Source: Plecoglossus altivelis (Eukaryota > Chordata > Actinopteri > Osmeriformes > Plecoglossidae). Taken from it: DNA of 64,000 bases. A model generated the notes under the pieces. It was not told the DNA's origin. It saw only the letters and a program-made list of their open reading frames with translations, and searched no databases. Shown piece after piece: positions 49,673 through 61,142 of the stretch. Location of the stretch: NCBI GenBank assembly GCA_036571765.1, contig BROE01000011.1, forward strand, positions 2,435,876 to 2,499,875, in the 5' to 3' direction. The position numbers and the translations under genes were made by a program. Positions within the stretch are counted from its first letter, which is position 1; every line of letters begins with the position of its first letter.

Positions 49673-51907
49673 ATGAAACTAGTTCGGTAAGTGTTACCAT
49701 GAAATACTGTTCTATCATGTACTATGATGTACATTGAGGAAAAATGCACGGTTGCGCTGGATGGGTTTAGATTTTCGATATTGTCTGATTGTTTTGAGTA
49801 CGAGGCGGGAAGCGGCAACCAAGTTAGCCGTTCACGAAGAAGAAATTAGCTCTTATTTTATACGTAATCATCTTCCTGCTTGCGTTTCAATGTTCAATGC
49901 ACTCAATAAATGTGTGTGTTAAGTACCACACTTGCTTGATTTGTAGGAATCCATCTCAGTGTAGTAGGCTATAGTAGCTGGCTTGCAGAACACTTTGTTG
50001 CAGGAAACAAGGAAGAGAAGTAGCTAGCTAGCGTCTATCCCAAACATCGTGTAAGCGACCGTTAATTACTTGGCTTGCTGCTGTTCAAGGGTGTGTAATT
50101 TCAAATAAAATCTTTACCTATCACAGCTTTTTGATGAAACTCAGTCACGAGACTGTGACCATCGAACTCAAAAATGGTACCCAAGTCCACGGCACTATTA
50201 CAGGTAAGGAATCTCGCCTTGTTAGCTTGGCCCATGGTGACTTCTGGTCTCGTCTCCATTGTAGGTGCACCTATTGTGCAAAAAGATGGAAGCAAGCTTG
50301 TAAATAGATATACTCAAAGCATGTGTCAGTGGAATTTTAAAATAACTGATTTCACGTTGTCTCTTGTGATGACACCATTCAATAAGCAGTTCATGACTGG
50401 TGCGTGTGTCCTTAGGTGTGGATGTGAGCATGAACACTCACCTGAAGGCGGTGAAGATGACCCTGAAGAACAGGGAACCAACCCAGCTGGAGTCTCTCAG
50501 CATCCGTGGCAACAACATCCGCTACTTTATCCTGCCAGACAGCCTGCCGCTGGACACCCTGTTGGTGGACATAGAGCCCAAAGTCAAGTCCAAGAAGAGA
50601 GAAGCAGGTGAGCTAAACACACAAGTGGCAGGTGGAAAGAGAAAGGGAGCAACGAAAGGTTGAGGTTGGTTAACAGAAGGTGCTTGGCGTAGGAGGCGGG
50701 GTTTATTTCCAAAGGCCATGTGTCTTGGCTAGGGCTGGACAGCTGGAGCTGCCAGATCACAACAACGTGAAAATCCACCGTGCCAAGCTCCAGTTTATGC
50801 TTTTGCCAAACTACAGTAGGCTAGACTAGGCCTGAGATGTATGGCATAATAATGTTTAATATACAGTTTTGTTGTTTTTTTTACTGTAGCATACATGGAC
50901 GCGAAAGGTGTCAAAATGTTGTTCTCGTTTACCATTGTCGTGGTTTAAGTTCTGTTGCAGTTTATGACATATGCCAGTGTTGGTGGAGAAATGTTCCACT
51001 ACTGCTAGCATGCTAGCCACAGCTATGACTCTTCACCAGTGTGCTAGCTTGCTAGCCACAGCTATGACTCCTTACAAGATCCTGGTCCTCTTGACACCTG
51101 GAGCACGCTCCTCTGGCATCTCCAGCCTTGTTCTAAGGTGACATCCTTGGAACTCAGAAATTGCGAGGAGATGGAAACATGGATCAAACTCCTTTTTGTT
51201 TCATCTGTAAAACAATGATCTGTCAACAATATTTAGTGTTTTGTAGGTAGTTGAATACTCATTCAAAACCATCAACAGTACATTTCAAGTGTCATCATTG
51301 TGGAAGATATTTGTCAATTTTCAAGACTCAAATGAGTTTGAAGACATTGAAGCCAGATTGAAACAGGCTTTTTATACAGTATAGGGATGATCAGCCTTGA
51401 GGATCAGTGATTTAAATCACATTTTTAATCTGATCTATTTGGCGCTTTCTTTACATTTTATCTGGCCCAGTGAAAACATGTCAGTAACTCTGAACAAGGT
51501 AAACTTAGCAAATCCTCCTCAACAGTCTGGGTTATTGATCTGTGGCTTCAGGCAAGAGCTGACAACTCTGGAGATATTTACAGGGGACATTTCCCATGAA
51601 TGGTAGATAGTCCCTTGAGGTCTGTGCGGGTTGTGTTCACACAGCAGCTCCAGAGCCATTTAGAAGGTTTCAGTGACTGCTACCCACCCAGGGAAATGCT
51701 ACAGCTCAATGTTGGTCTGTGGTGAAGCCTGACTGTAGACAGGCTTAGTAGCACTGTAAGGACAGTGGTTTTGTCAGGTTTTCAGTAGCTGAAGCAAACA
51801 CTGACCACTCTCTTTGTCTTTCCTCTGCAGTGGCTGGACGTGGACGAGGCAGAGGCCGGGGGCGTGGCAGGGGAAGAGGCAGAGGCCGAGGTGGGCCAAG
51901 GAGATAA
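49673..51907 (+). CDS. snrpd1: SNRPD1, small nuclear ribonucleoprotein Sm D1
   Basis: Core Sm protein of spliceosomal U1, U2, U4 and U5 snRNPs; it forms part of the heptameric ring on snRNA. Four exons join in phase: 49673-49686, 50127-50203, 50416-50607 and 51831-51907 (TAA), giving 119 residues, the same as human. The Sm1 motif ([20 protein letters not shown]) and Sm2 motif ([14 protein letters not shown]) are nearly identical to human SmD1. The C-terminus is the Gly-Arg repeat tail (GRGRGRGRG...GGPRR), the site of symmetric arginine dimethylation and SMN binding in other species. The first exon encodes only MKLV plus part of an Arg codon. ATTAAA (52020-52025) and AATAAA (52086-52091) end the transcript just ahead of GGCT. 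Confidence 0.98.
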
Positions 51908-52447
51908 TCTGTCAACACAGCCTCAATCACCTCCCACTGATTGTACAGGACTTTTTTTTTTCTTCTCGTTTTGTCAAAGGAAATCTGTGAATTCATACTC
52001 CTTGTTTTTTATTTTGTACATTAAAATATTCCTTTGGATTAAAAAACAGTAAGCGTCTTTATTGCAATCTCATTATAAAATTGAGAATAAACATCTTCTT
52101 GCCTAACCAAATGACATACTAACCTGAGACTGTTACAGAACACTAAAATACAATATTTAGGTTTTTGCTTCGGTGAGGACATGACTGTGAGCGTGTTCCT
52201 CCAAGTGAGTTTAAGAAACAGATGTGTGGTATGGGTGCCTTATCAAACAGAGATTTATCAAAACCTGGTCTACAGGAAGGATGAAGGCAGTTGCACTCCT
52301 GGACAGTAGGTGGCAATGATGCTCGTCAATTATGGTTGTAGTCTGCTATAACATCAATGAAAGAAGACCAGTACCGGGGGGGTAGTGAAAACAGTTATCT
52401 AGTTGGCATAACCCCTGTCTTTTAAATGCTAGAGCTTTCCATAAAAC

Positions 52448-53537
52448 ATGTCTGACAATGGTCACTTCATGTATTTTGCTTTTGGGAGCAATTTGTTGAA
52501 AGAAAGACTACAGTTGGCAAACCCATCTGCGATATTTCAGTGCACGGGTCGGTTAAAGGTTGGTAGCCTACTGTGTTATGTCAACAAATTCATGAACATA
52601 CTCTCACTCATTTTAACCAGCTGTTAAAACTACAGTAGAACTGGCAGTTGTGTAACTTCTCAGTGATAATCTTGTTTGCATGTAGGCAGCTGTAGTGTTT
52701 TGGGCATGGTTGATATGAATTCAGGAAGGAAAACATTAACCATACAAGTAAAGAGACTGAATTTGCTTAGTTGATTGAACAGGGTTTTTATCTGTAGGAC
52801 TATGTGTTGAACTTTGGGCTGTGGGGGGAGCATGTGGATAACCGGTGGCATGGTGGAGTGGCTACCATCGAGGACAGCCCGGGTCTGGAGGTATGGGGGG
52901 TGGTTTGGAAAATGGACAACAAACACCTTGGTAGCCTGGACAAGTGAGTTCCATGTATTCCAGCAAACTCCTTTCATGCACACATTGTAGATTGATGAGA
53001 ACAATCGGCCAGATAGGCCAGAATGAAGATAATTCCGCTTGACTGTGTTTGCGCCTGTAGGCAGGAAGGGGTGGACATGGGAATGTACAACCCTCTTCAA
53101 GTGACCGTGGAGACGGATGGTGGCCCGGTGTTCTGTCGCACCTATCAGATGAACCACTTCCATGCCTGTCCTCCTTCCCCACAGTACAAACAGGTAACAC
53201 ACAGACACACATACAGTATATTACTCCTATCATATGGCAGCAGTCAAGGCCCTAGTGTACACCGACTCCTGAACCTATTATAAGCAGCTGAAGGAAAACA
53301 TGCTCTCTCTCTGAGACAATCTTTCATAGGAAATCATCACTGCAACATTTGGCACCCATCTTCATTCACAGCTCTTGAGAGATTGGCTCAGCGCTGTGCT
53401 TTGTTGTATAGGTGGTGTGTTTAGGTGCCCAGCAGAACAATCTTCCTTCAGAGTATCAGAAGCGTCTGCAGGCTGTGGAGACCAACAACTACAGTGGTCC
53501 CTCCATCCTGGACCAGATTGCTACAGTCCTGAAGTAG
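52448..53537 (+). CDS. ggct: GGCT, gamma-glutamylcyclotransferase
   Basis: Cytosolic enzyme of the gamma-glutamyl cycle that converts gamma-glutamyl amino acids to 5-oxoproline plus the amino acid. Four exons join in phase: 52448-52558, 52798-52943, 53061-53193 and 53412-53537 (TAG), giving 171 residues (human 188). The signature near the N-terminus reads FAFGSNLL where human has FAYGSNLL. WHGGVATI and LEVWGVVWKM carry the expected catalytic Glu (human Glu98). The tail (PSPQYKQVVCLGA, LPSEYQKRL) matches GGCT closely. The ATG gives a short N-terminus (MSDNGHFMYF), about 12 residues shorter than human. It follows SNRPD1 in tandem with about 350 bp between the SNRPD1 poly(A) signal and this ATG. 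AATAAA at 53831-53836 likely ends the transcript. Confidence 0.96.
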
Positions 53538-53837
53538 AAGCTGCTCAGAAGCAGCATGATCAGCTGGGCTGGATGGACTGAAAGCTTGGACTGTCAGTAC
53601 TGACTGGATTGGGTAAATTTGATGAGCAATGCAGCGCTGTTTAGTGACCTTCTAAAGGTGTGTTGGTAAAAAGAGGGAGCTTGTACTTTGCTTTAAAAAA
53701 AACTTTTAATAGTGATTGTAATTATTTTGTATTTCTTAGATTTTCTTATAAAGAACATATATATAAAAATGCCAGTACAACCTTTGTTACATTTTTAAAA
53801 ATAGTTAACATTGGTGGAACATAAGCATACAATAAAC

Positions 53838-54577
53838 TCAATGCTGGGAGTTACAGATGACCATTGTTCATATTTTTTTTCACAACACACATATACATCT
53901 GGACAACTATGGAGGACTATTTATGCCAAAATGAAAGAATTAAAAGCGCTAACTAGCTCCATCACTTTGGGCAAGAGCAAATGAAATGGGTAAATCAAAC
54001 CGTTTTCAACACAGTTGCTAGAGAAGGTCATCTTGTTGTAAGCCTTAATGAACACAGTAAATTACACAGTTGAATAGACTTGGTTTTTATTGTTAACTGG
54101 GCAATATAATGAACAAAGAGCCAATAAAGATACAATATCTTGGAAATGAGACCTCAAAACAAAGTTGTTTTTTGTGTGCAAATAGTTAACATACCAACAA
54201 GGACCCCCCTTATCATTTTTGACATGTATAAACATGGTATTTATTTATATTTGAAATGTCAGTAGGATGACTGAACAGAAACTCTTACATGCTAAATGAG
54301 ATGCAGAGTTAGATGCTCCTTTCAGCAGAAGTCCCAAATCAACTATTAAAGTAACATTTTCGAACTGTGCCGAAATCAAAATGGAGTTTAGGAACCTCGT
54401 AAACAGCAACAACAAACAGCACCATGGCAACATACCGAGGAAAAACTCTGTTGAGAAACACGACGTGTACAATAGTAGTCAAAAGTTTGGAAACATCATC
54501 CCATGAAAATGTGTCCAAACTTCTCGCTGGTTCTGTACATACAACTAAGTCTTTCTCATTGATCTGGTATTTACAGC
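53838..54577. other. GGCT/ADNP2 convergent 3' interval
   Basis: Tail-to-tail spacer. Minus-strand AATAAA signals (TTTATT on the plus strand) at 54241-54246 and 54086-54091 are candidates for ADNP2 3' ends, giving a 3' UTR of about 340-490 nt. Nothing else is recognised. Confidence 0.5.
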
Positions 54578-57500
54578 CTATAAAAGTTGTGCACGGTCTG
54601 ATTCCAAAGGCTCTTCTTCCTTTGCGATCTCCTCAGACTCCGACTGTTTTTTCGAATCAGAGATGTCAGTTGTTTCGTCTGATTTCGCTAGTTCTTCTGT
54701 CTCATCCAGGTCTGCTGCAACCACTTCTGGAATGAGAAGATTATGCCTGACCTTGTTCAACTCCACCATGTTGAAGCCAAGGAAGACAGCCGCAGTATGT
54801 TTGTGCATGGTCCTTATGCACTTGGTCCGCTTGTTGCCGAAGAGCAGGGATATCTCAGACTTGCTGAGCAGCAGTCTTTTACTTAGCTCATCGGACACTT
54901 TTCTAGTCAAGTATGGACTTTTGTGGAAGTATCTGGTTAGGAAGTCTTTCCGTTTCTCTGGGGCCTGTCGCTCCAGCCCGCTGGGGTCCAACGCCAGCTG
55001 AACTGTAGGGTCGATTTGGATCTCAGGGTGGACCGCAGCGTGGGCCATTTCTTTTTCTAGCTCCTGTCTTTTGCGTATCACCGCCCTCTGTTGACGCTCT
55101 CGCTTGTTGGCCTCCATGGCTTCCTTCCATGCCATTTCCAGCCTTAGATTGCTTAGCTTCTCTGCTTCAGATTGTTCAGGCTCACAGGGGATGGGGTTTG
55201 GACTTTGGACAGGTGCTTGCAGGAGAGGTGCTTGTAGGATTGGTGCTTGTAGGACTGGTGCTTGTTGTAGCGACACTTTTTGGGGTGGTGCTTGTTGGGG
55301 CGGCGCTTGTTGGGGTGGAGCTTGTTGGGGCGACACTTTTTGGGAAGGAGCTTGTTGGGGTGGCACTTGTTGGATCGGTGTATGTTGGGGTGTCGCTTGT
55401 TGGAGCGGCGTTTGTAGGAGGGGGGCTTGTGGGATCGGTGTATGTTGGGGCGGTGCTTGTAGGAGGGGCGCTTGTAGGAGGGGGGCTTGTAGGATCGGTG
55501 TATGTTTGGGCGGTGCTTGTAGGAGGGGCGCTTGTAGGATGTGTGTATGTTGGATCGGCGCTTGTTGGGGTGGCGCTTGTTGGGGAGGCGCTTGTAGGAG
55601 GGGGACTTGTTGGAGGGGGGCTTGTAGGAGGGGGGCTTGTTGGAGGGGGGCTTGTAGGAGCTTTGCTTGAAGGAGCGGTGCTTGCAGGACTGGTCCTTGT
55701 TGGAGTTGAGCAAAGTAAAACACAGACCCCTGATTGTTTTGAGGCTTTGGGGAAGGCTTCAACACTGGCAGCTTGTTAGCAGAAGGCAGTGATACTGGTT
55801 GTCCACTGGCGGGGGGCCTGCTTTCTTCCGTGTTTTTCGGTTCCTTGGGTGCACACTGGCAACGCCGCAAGTGAAACACGATTGCCCTCTGCGTGACCCT
55901 TCCGGTGTATACCCCATTGCAGTAAATGCACTTAAATGCTGCAGTCTTCAAAATGGCATGGACAGTCGTATCTACAAAGTGCTTGTGTCGCAAGTGTTGC
56001 TGGTATTTGTCTGGAGTTTGGCAGTTCTCGTCACAAAACAAACAGCGCGTACGAACCGTTTTCATCGGCGTGGAACACACCGGATGACTACTGATGGGCA
56101 GCATCTTTAAGAAGATAAGGTCAAGGGATTTGGTCACCAGGGCGAGGTTGAGCTCTGTGTCTCCCAGTATCTCCTTGGGTGCAGTGGTGTTTATATCAAA
56201 GTAAGGAAAGAGAAGTTTCCCTGAGCTGTTTGTGTAGAGTCTGTACTCCCGCCTGATGTATTCACAATAGGCTTTTTGCTTGGGATTGTGCTCCTTGGCG
56301 TGGTCAACGAATGATTTGATCGAGTTGAACTTCTGAGAGCAGAACATGCAAACCAGCCCGTGCAGCAGGTGTTCAAGGATCCCCTTTTCAGACACCAAGA
56401 CTTTGCAAATCAAACACTTGACTGTTTTGTCCGGCATTTTCCGGAGGAACGGTGCTTTTGCCGCCATGCTTTCATTTCTAGATGTGGCCTTATGGACAAC
56501 CTCTGTGTGTACGTCATAGACGTCAGATGGAAATAGTTCGTTGCAAATGGGACATGCCACCCAGCGCTTGGCTTGTGGTAAGGAATTACTCGTTGGGTTT
56601 ATGGGTTGCAGAGGACTGCCTGTATTGTGAGGGGACTCCACACAGCCAGGTGGCGCCATCTTTAATGGAGCTAATGTGTATGTCGGCATGCCATTTATTT
56701 TGTTGCCGGTGGGAATCAGGTGACTTAAAAGGGACTGAGAAGTCAGCATTGTGCCTTGCGGGGTGGTTTGGTTTAGCGGGAGGTTCTGGGTCACCATGAG
56801 CGGCTGCTGGAGAACTTGCGTCCACGGCTGCTGGGGACGTTGTCCAGGGACGCCCGTGGGCGGAGCCTGCTTGGAAGCAGAACTGGATGATACGGCAAGC
56901 CTGGCAGTAGGTGGGCCTATGCCACCTAAAGGCATCGTGGCTGGGCCCGTCCTTGTGGGTGAAGCGCTTTGGAAGGTTATGGGAGTCCCACGCTTGACCA
57001 AGCCCTTTGCTTCGGCGCTGGCCAGCTGAACTAGAGCTGAGGCCTGAGGGGGGAGGCTGTTCCCAGGAACACACATGAAGGAGACGCTGTTAGGAGCTCC
57101 TGCGGACACAAGCTGGTTGTTCGACGACGAGGCCATTAGACTGTTCATCAACTGCAGCGATGCCGTTCTAGCAAGGACTTGGCTTTTTGCCGGAGCGCGG
57201 TACGCGCCAGTGTGATAGTTTCGGTTTTCAACAATGAAGGGCTTCACGTGGACGTTTACCAAGTGGTGGGCTGGCGAGACAAGGACATGGTGGAGCATTT
57301 GATCGAGGTTGTCGAAAGAAGTTTGACAGTCTTTGCAGTGGTATCTTTTCAAGAGTGGTTGTTTCGGGTCCACTCTTTTACCGCTGAATTGACGCAATAT
57401 ACTCCCGAGGTGCGTGAGGAGAACATGCTTCTTGATGGCGTACAAGACAGAGCTCCGAAAGGCGCACTTCTGGCATCGGTATCGTTCTCCTTTCTTTTGT

Positions 57501-58227
57501 GACATCAGCCGCACTGCTGCCGCACTGACCGCCGAACTCGGCGCTGGCGAGTTCGAATGAAAGAGCCGGACGTGCTTTCGGACAACTTTGGGGTGTCCTA
57601 TAAATGGACATAAGAGGCAGGGCGACAGGGCACAGACATTCCTCTTATAGTCATGGTCACGTTGAACGTGATATTTGAAGTTCCGCCAGTTGTGTGTGTG
57701 ATACGTGCACAGGCTGCAGCACATTGCCTCCGTGCGATACATCCACTGAAGAGAAGGAGCACAGGCAAAAGTGAAAACGGGACACAGACAGGGATTGTTG
57801 GTCAGTTGTAGGCACGTATGTTTAAAGAGGAATTTTTGCGGAACATCTACCTTACTTTTTTTGTTTCCAGTGTCCAACAGTAGGATTAGAGTTAGCTACC
57901 AGCTCTTTACCTTTTTCCTCCCTCTGCCATTGAAGCCGTCTGTTAAATCAGTCCATTGCGTCTCAAGATAAACATCATCGCCTGGGTCAGAATTCTGCAG
58001 TTCCTATATCAGACATGACACAAAAGCACACAGCTCGCATAATATTTTATGGCTAAAGAATATTGTTAAAATATACATGTTCCCACCACTCGAATAGAAT
58101 CAACGAACCCTAGTCCTACCTCCAGAAGGTTCTGACAGTCCTCCAGTCCAATGTCACTCAGAACGTGCTTGATCTTTCTCCTGGTTTTTCGGATTACATC
58201 CAAACTTCCAACAGGAATCTGGTACAT
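54578..58227 (-). CDS. adnp2: ADNP2, zinc-finger homeobox protein
   Basis: Nuclear zinc-finger/homeodomain protein, paralogue of the chromatin factor ADNP. Three coding exons (high to low) are 58120-58227, 57911-57994 and 54578-57745. All join in phase 0 to 1119 residues (human ADNP2 about 1131). The N-terminus MYQIPVGSLDVIRKTRRKIK matches human ADNP2. C2H2-type fingers include CCSLCTYHTH, CLLCPFIGH, CQKCAFRSS, CKDCQTSF, CPICNELFPSDVYDVH, CLICKVLVSEKG, CLFCDENC and CIYCNGVYTG. LIPTGNKINGMPTYTLAP is shared with human ADNP2. A 160-residue Q-A-P pentapeptide array (about 750-909) takes the place of the mammalian Pro-rich repeat region. The atypical homeodomain is at about 990-1042 (KDFLTRYFHKSPYLTRK... 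to FGNKRTKCIR). The ADNP octapeptide NAPVSIPQ is absent, as expected for ADNP2. Confidence 0.96.
55211..55690 (-). repeat. 15-bp coding satellite, 32 pentapeptide units in ADNP2
   Basis: Exactly 480 bp in 32 units of 15 bp, encoding variants of LLQAP (LQQAP, PQQAP, PQHTP, PQKVS, ILQAP). Because no unit has a stop in most frames, long antisense ORFs of 188 and 216 codons run across it; these are treated as by-products. Confidence 0.95.
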
Positions 58228-58751
58228 TGTAAAGCAATCTAAAGCAATGGACATCAGAAGAGCAGTATATTATGATGAAGCAGATGTTTTGTAAAGGTAT
58301 GATGAACCAGGGAGCACATGGGTCATTCATACAATATAATGATATCAATGATCATTTGTTTTAATAGGATTTATTTTGTGACGCATCTGACTAGGCTAGG
58401 CCCTATACAACTTCATTGCATCACCACCTTGCATCCTGTGGTTAAATATGCACTCCTTGTATGGTATTTTTACATCTTAAAACACGCGCCTATAACTTGA
58501 CTTCTACTATTAGAACGCTGGATGGTTTCCTTTTTGCTCCAAGTAGGCTGTTGATCGACATGTAGTCGATCATGTGTTTAATTAGGCTGTACCGTAGCCA
58601 ACCTTATCTCTCCTATCAAAGAATCCTCTTATAAAACCATGGCTTGACATGTCGTTTTCATTTACGGCGTAATTCTCGTCGCTCAATCTTTGTGATATGC
58701 TGTGGAGGTGATACTGTATTACTACCATGACTGGAGAACTTGTATCCTTAC

Positions 58752-58900
58752 CTTCGATATCAAATGGAAGATGCTTGACAGGATAGCTTGCAGCCTCTAA
58801 CCAGCTTCCAATCCGCAAATGACAATAACCTATAACGCCACTGATTTCAAACCACGTGGACAATGCGTGGTGCTCACAAATCCGGTTACGTTAAAAAAAA
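58752..58900 (-). other. probable non-coding first exon and promoter of ADNP2
   Basis: On the minus strand a good donor (CGAAG/GTAAGG) ends an exon at 58752. It precedes the coding exon that runs down from 58238. An E-box CACGTG is at 58853-58858. The upper limit is not determined. Only about 370 bp separate this from the AZIN1 poly(A) signal. Confidence 0.5.
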
Positions 58901-59275
58901 AACGCACCCGCTACAATACAAACAGCAACAGTCATACATACATCAACATACTGTGTCTGTACCAATTTATTCCCTGTCCTGCAACACAAAAATGGCTGTG
59001 TAGGAAGTGACGCCAGAACCAGTTTGCATAAAGCAGAGCCATTGGCTCTGTTGAGGCAGTCTTCTCTGATGTTTTACGGCAGGAGTCGGCTCTCACGTAT
59101 TTGCCGTACTATGACGATAGTGCTGTGGGAACCAATCGTTCGTGTCTCCATGCTAAATAAATAAATATAATTTTATGACCATCAGGAGCGGGATTGCAAA
59201 TTTAACGAGGGAACAACAAGGCACTTTGTACTCTTTGCTATATTGCCTCTTCGATGGCTGTGGTATAGTGGTATG

Positions 59276-61142
59276 TTTATTTTCAACATTAGAAAATTAA
59301 ATACACAGAGCAGAAATGTTTCAAAGAGATGTATTAAATTATTCACTTTCATTACTTTAACAAGTACAATTTACAGTCAAAAACAGGCAATGGTCCATTA
59401 GTGCCTTCAGACAGAAAGTAATTTACAATACATACTTTTTCAACATGGGGCAGGATTCTCTTCTAACTGGAGTACAGTCAGGTCACCTTAATCTTATTTT
59501 GACATTTAGATGTACAAGACTCCATGTTATTGCCCACAAACAACTCACCATTTCGACAGACATGAGGAGGAATTGCTTGAGCAGAAACGGACAATCCAGG
59601 TGTTCTGTGATATTTAAGCATTTGCCTAGTAAGTCTTAGCGATCGTGCAGCGCTCCCTGTGTTTGCAGGCAGACGCTAACCTTGCTCATACTGTTTAAGA
59701 TCATGTAGCTGCAGACCAAGCCGCTTGTAGAACTCAGAAGAACACGACAGGAGAAGGTCCAGTTCAATTACAAATGCTTGTTCGGCTGTTATACTTTAGA
59801 GGAACAAACAAAACTGACAAATTCTTGATATACCAAGCAGTCACGTGATGACGTAACAGGGTGGCAGGTATGTAGAAGGCTGTAGTTTTGGGGCCATACA
59901 CCCTAGGCACTCAAAACATAGAAAGTTCTCAAGCTGAGTTTAGGTTTGCTTGTTCCAGTGTGACCGATTCTAATGAGTTAAACCCACTCCTCAGGATCTA
60001 TCCTCCCCACCTGCGCCAAAGAGCTAGCAACTGTGGTTAAAGAGGTGCTTGTTGCGTAGAAGCCTTATGTTTGCACCCCATTCTTGGCAGGGTAGGGAGG
60101 AAGCGTTCCTGATGAGCGGTGCAACACCCTGGTTACACCAGCGTGGCTTCGTGAGTTGGACCTTCCTCCTTGTACCGATCGCTGGCGCCACGCCTTGCCA
60201 TCGCTCGCTCAACTGGGAGTTCAGACAAGAGACTATGGCTTTGCTGCAGAAAACCACCCAAAAAAAACACTCAACAATTCCTTTGCATGCCTTCTGAAAA
60301 GCGAGAGCAGGAGGTCGCAATGGCAATCACGGCACACATATCCAAGTAGCATTAAAACACGTCGATATCTTATCAGGGAATACTGCTAATTGAGTTACAG
60401 CTTGTACCGAGGGAGACACTTTCTGGGGTCGGAGCAGAAATATGCTCCCCAGTGTTCTACAAATCCAATAAATAACTAGTGAATCGCAAGAAAGACTGGG
60501 TTAATGTCTTCATGTCACAATCAACATAAATTTGAATTAAGGTTACTATGTAAGAGGGGTGGGTCAAAGAACCGAACCAGATACTGATTTTAAATAGCAA
60601 ATCTCTTGGAAATCATCGTCCGTTGATGTAGCATGTTGAACAGATAACTGATTTACAAGACTGTCAACAGTTAATCAAACACATAATAGAATTAAAATCA
60701 TTTTTTTACATGTATGTAAACTGTATTTGATTCGGAAACCCATCGAAGTGTGGGTTCCATCTCCGCAGTCATCCGTTTTGTTGCATAATGTACTCGTTTA
60801 AACAGGGCTGGTCTTAGAGCTGAAAGGGATTTTCAGTAGGAGGGAGGCGCTTGGGAAAGGGAAAGTGGGGATAATATCTTTTTTTTTTAACCAAGACACT
60901 TAATTGAGGTATTTTAAAAAAATAAAAAACACCAATTGCTTCCTGTCTCTGGGAAATCTGAAGTCTTTTGAATTTTCCTGATGAGCTGAACACTGCATTT
61001 TCCCCCAAGGCAGTTGGAATGTCGACCACATTCTGCCCCGAGCCCCTTGTGGTGAGGGGATCGCTTGTGTGAGAGAGACTGGGAGCAGAGGCGGGTCTCC
61101 ACCCCAGGAGAGAGAGTGAGACAGGAAGAGGGGGGTGGGGGT
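59276..61142 (-). other. AZIN1 3' UTR
   Basis: About 1.87 kb with no coding potential after the AZIN1 stop. A minus-strand AATAAA (TTTATT on the plus strand) at 59276-59281 is a likely end. Short ORFs near 60024-60389 show no homology. Confidence 0.5.
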
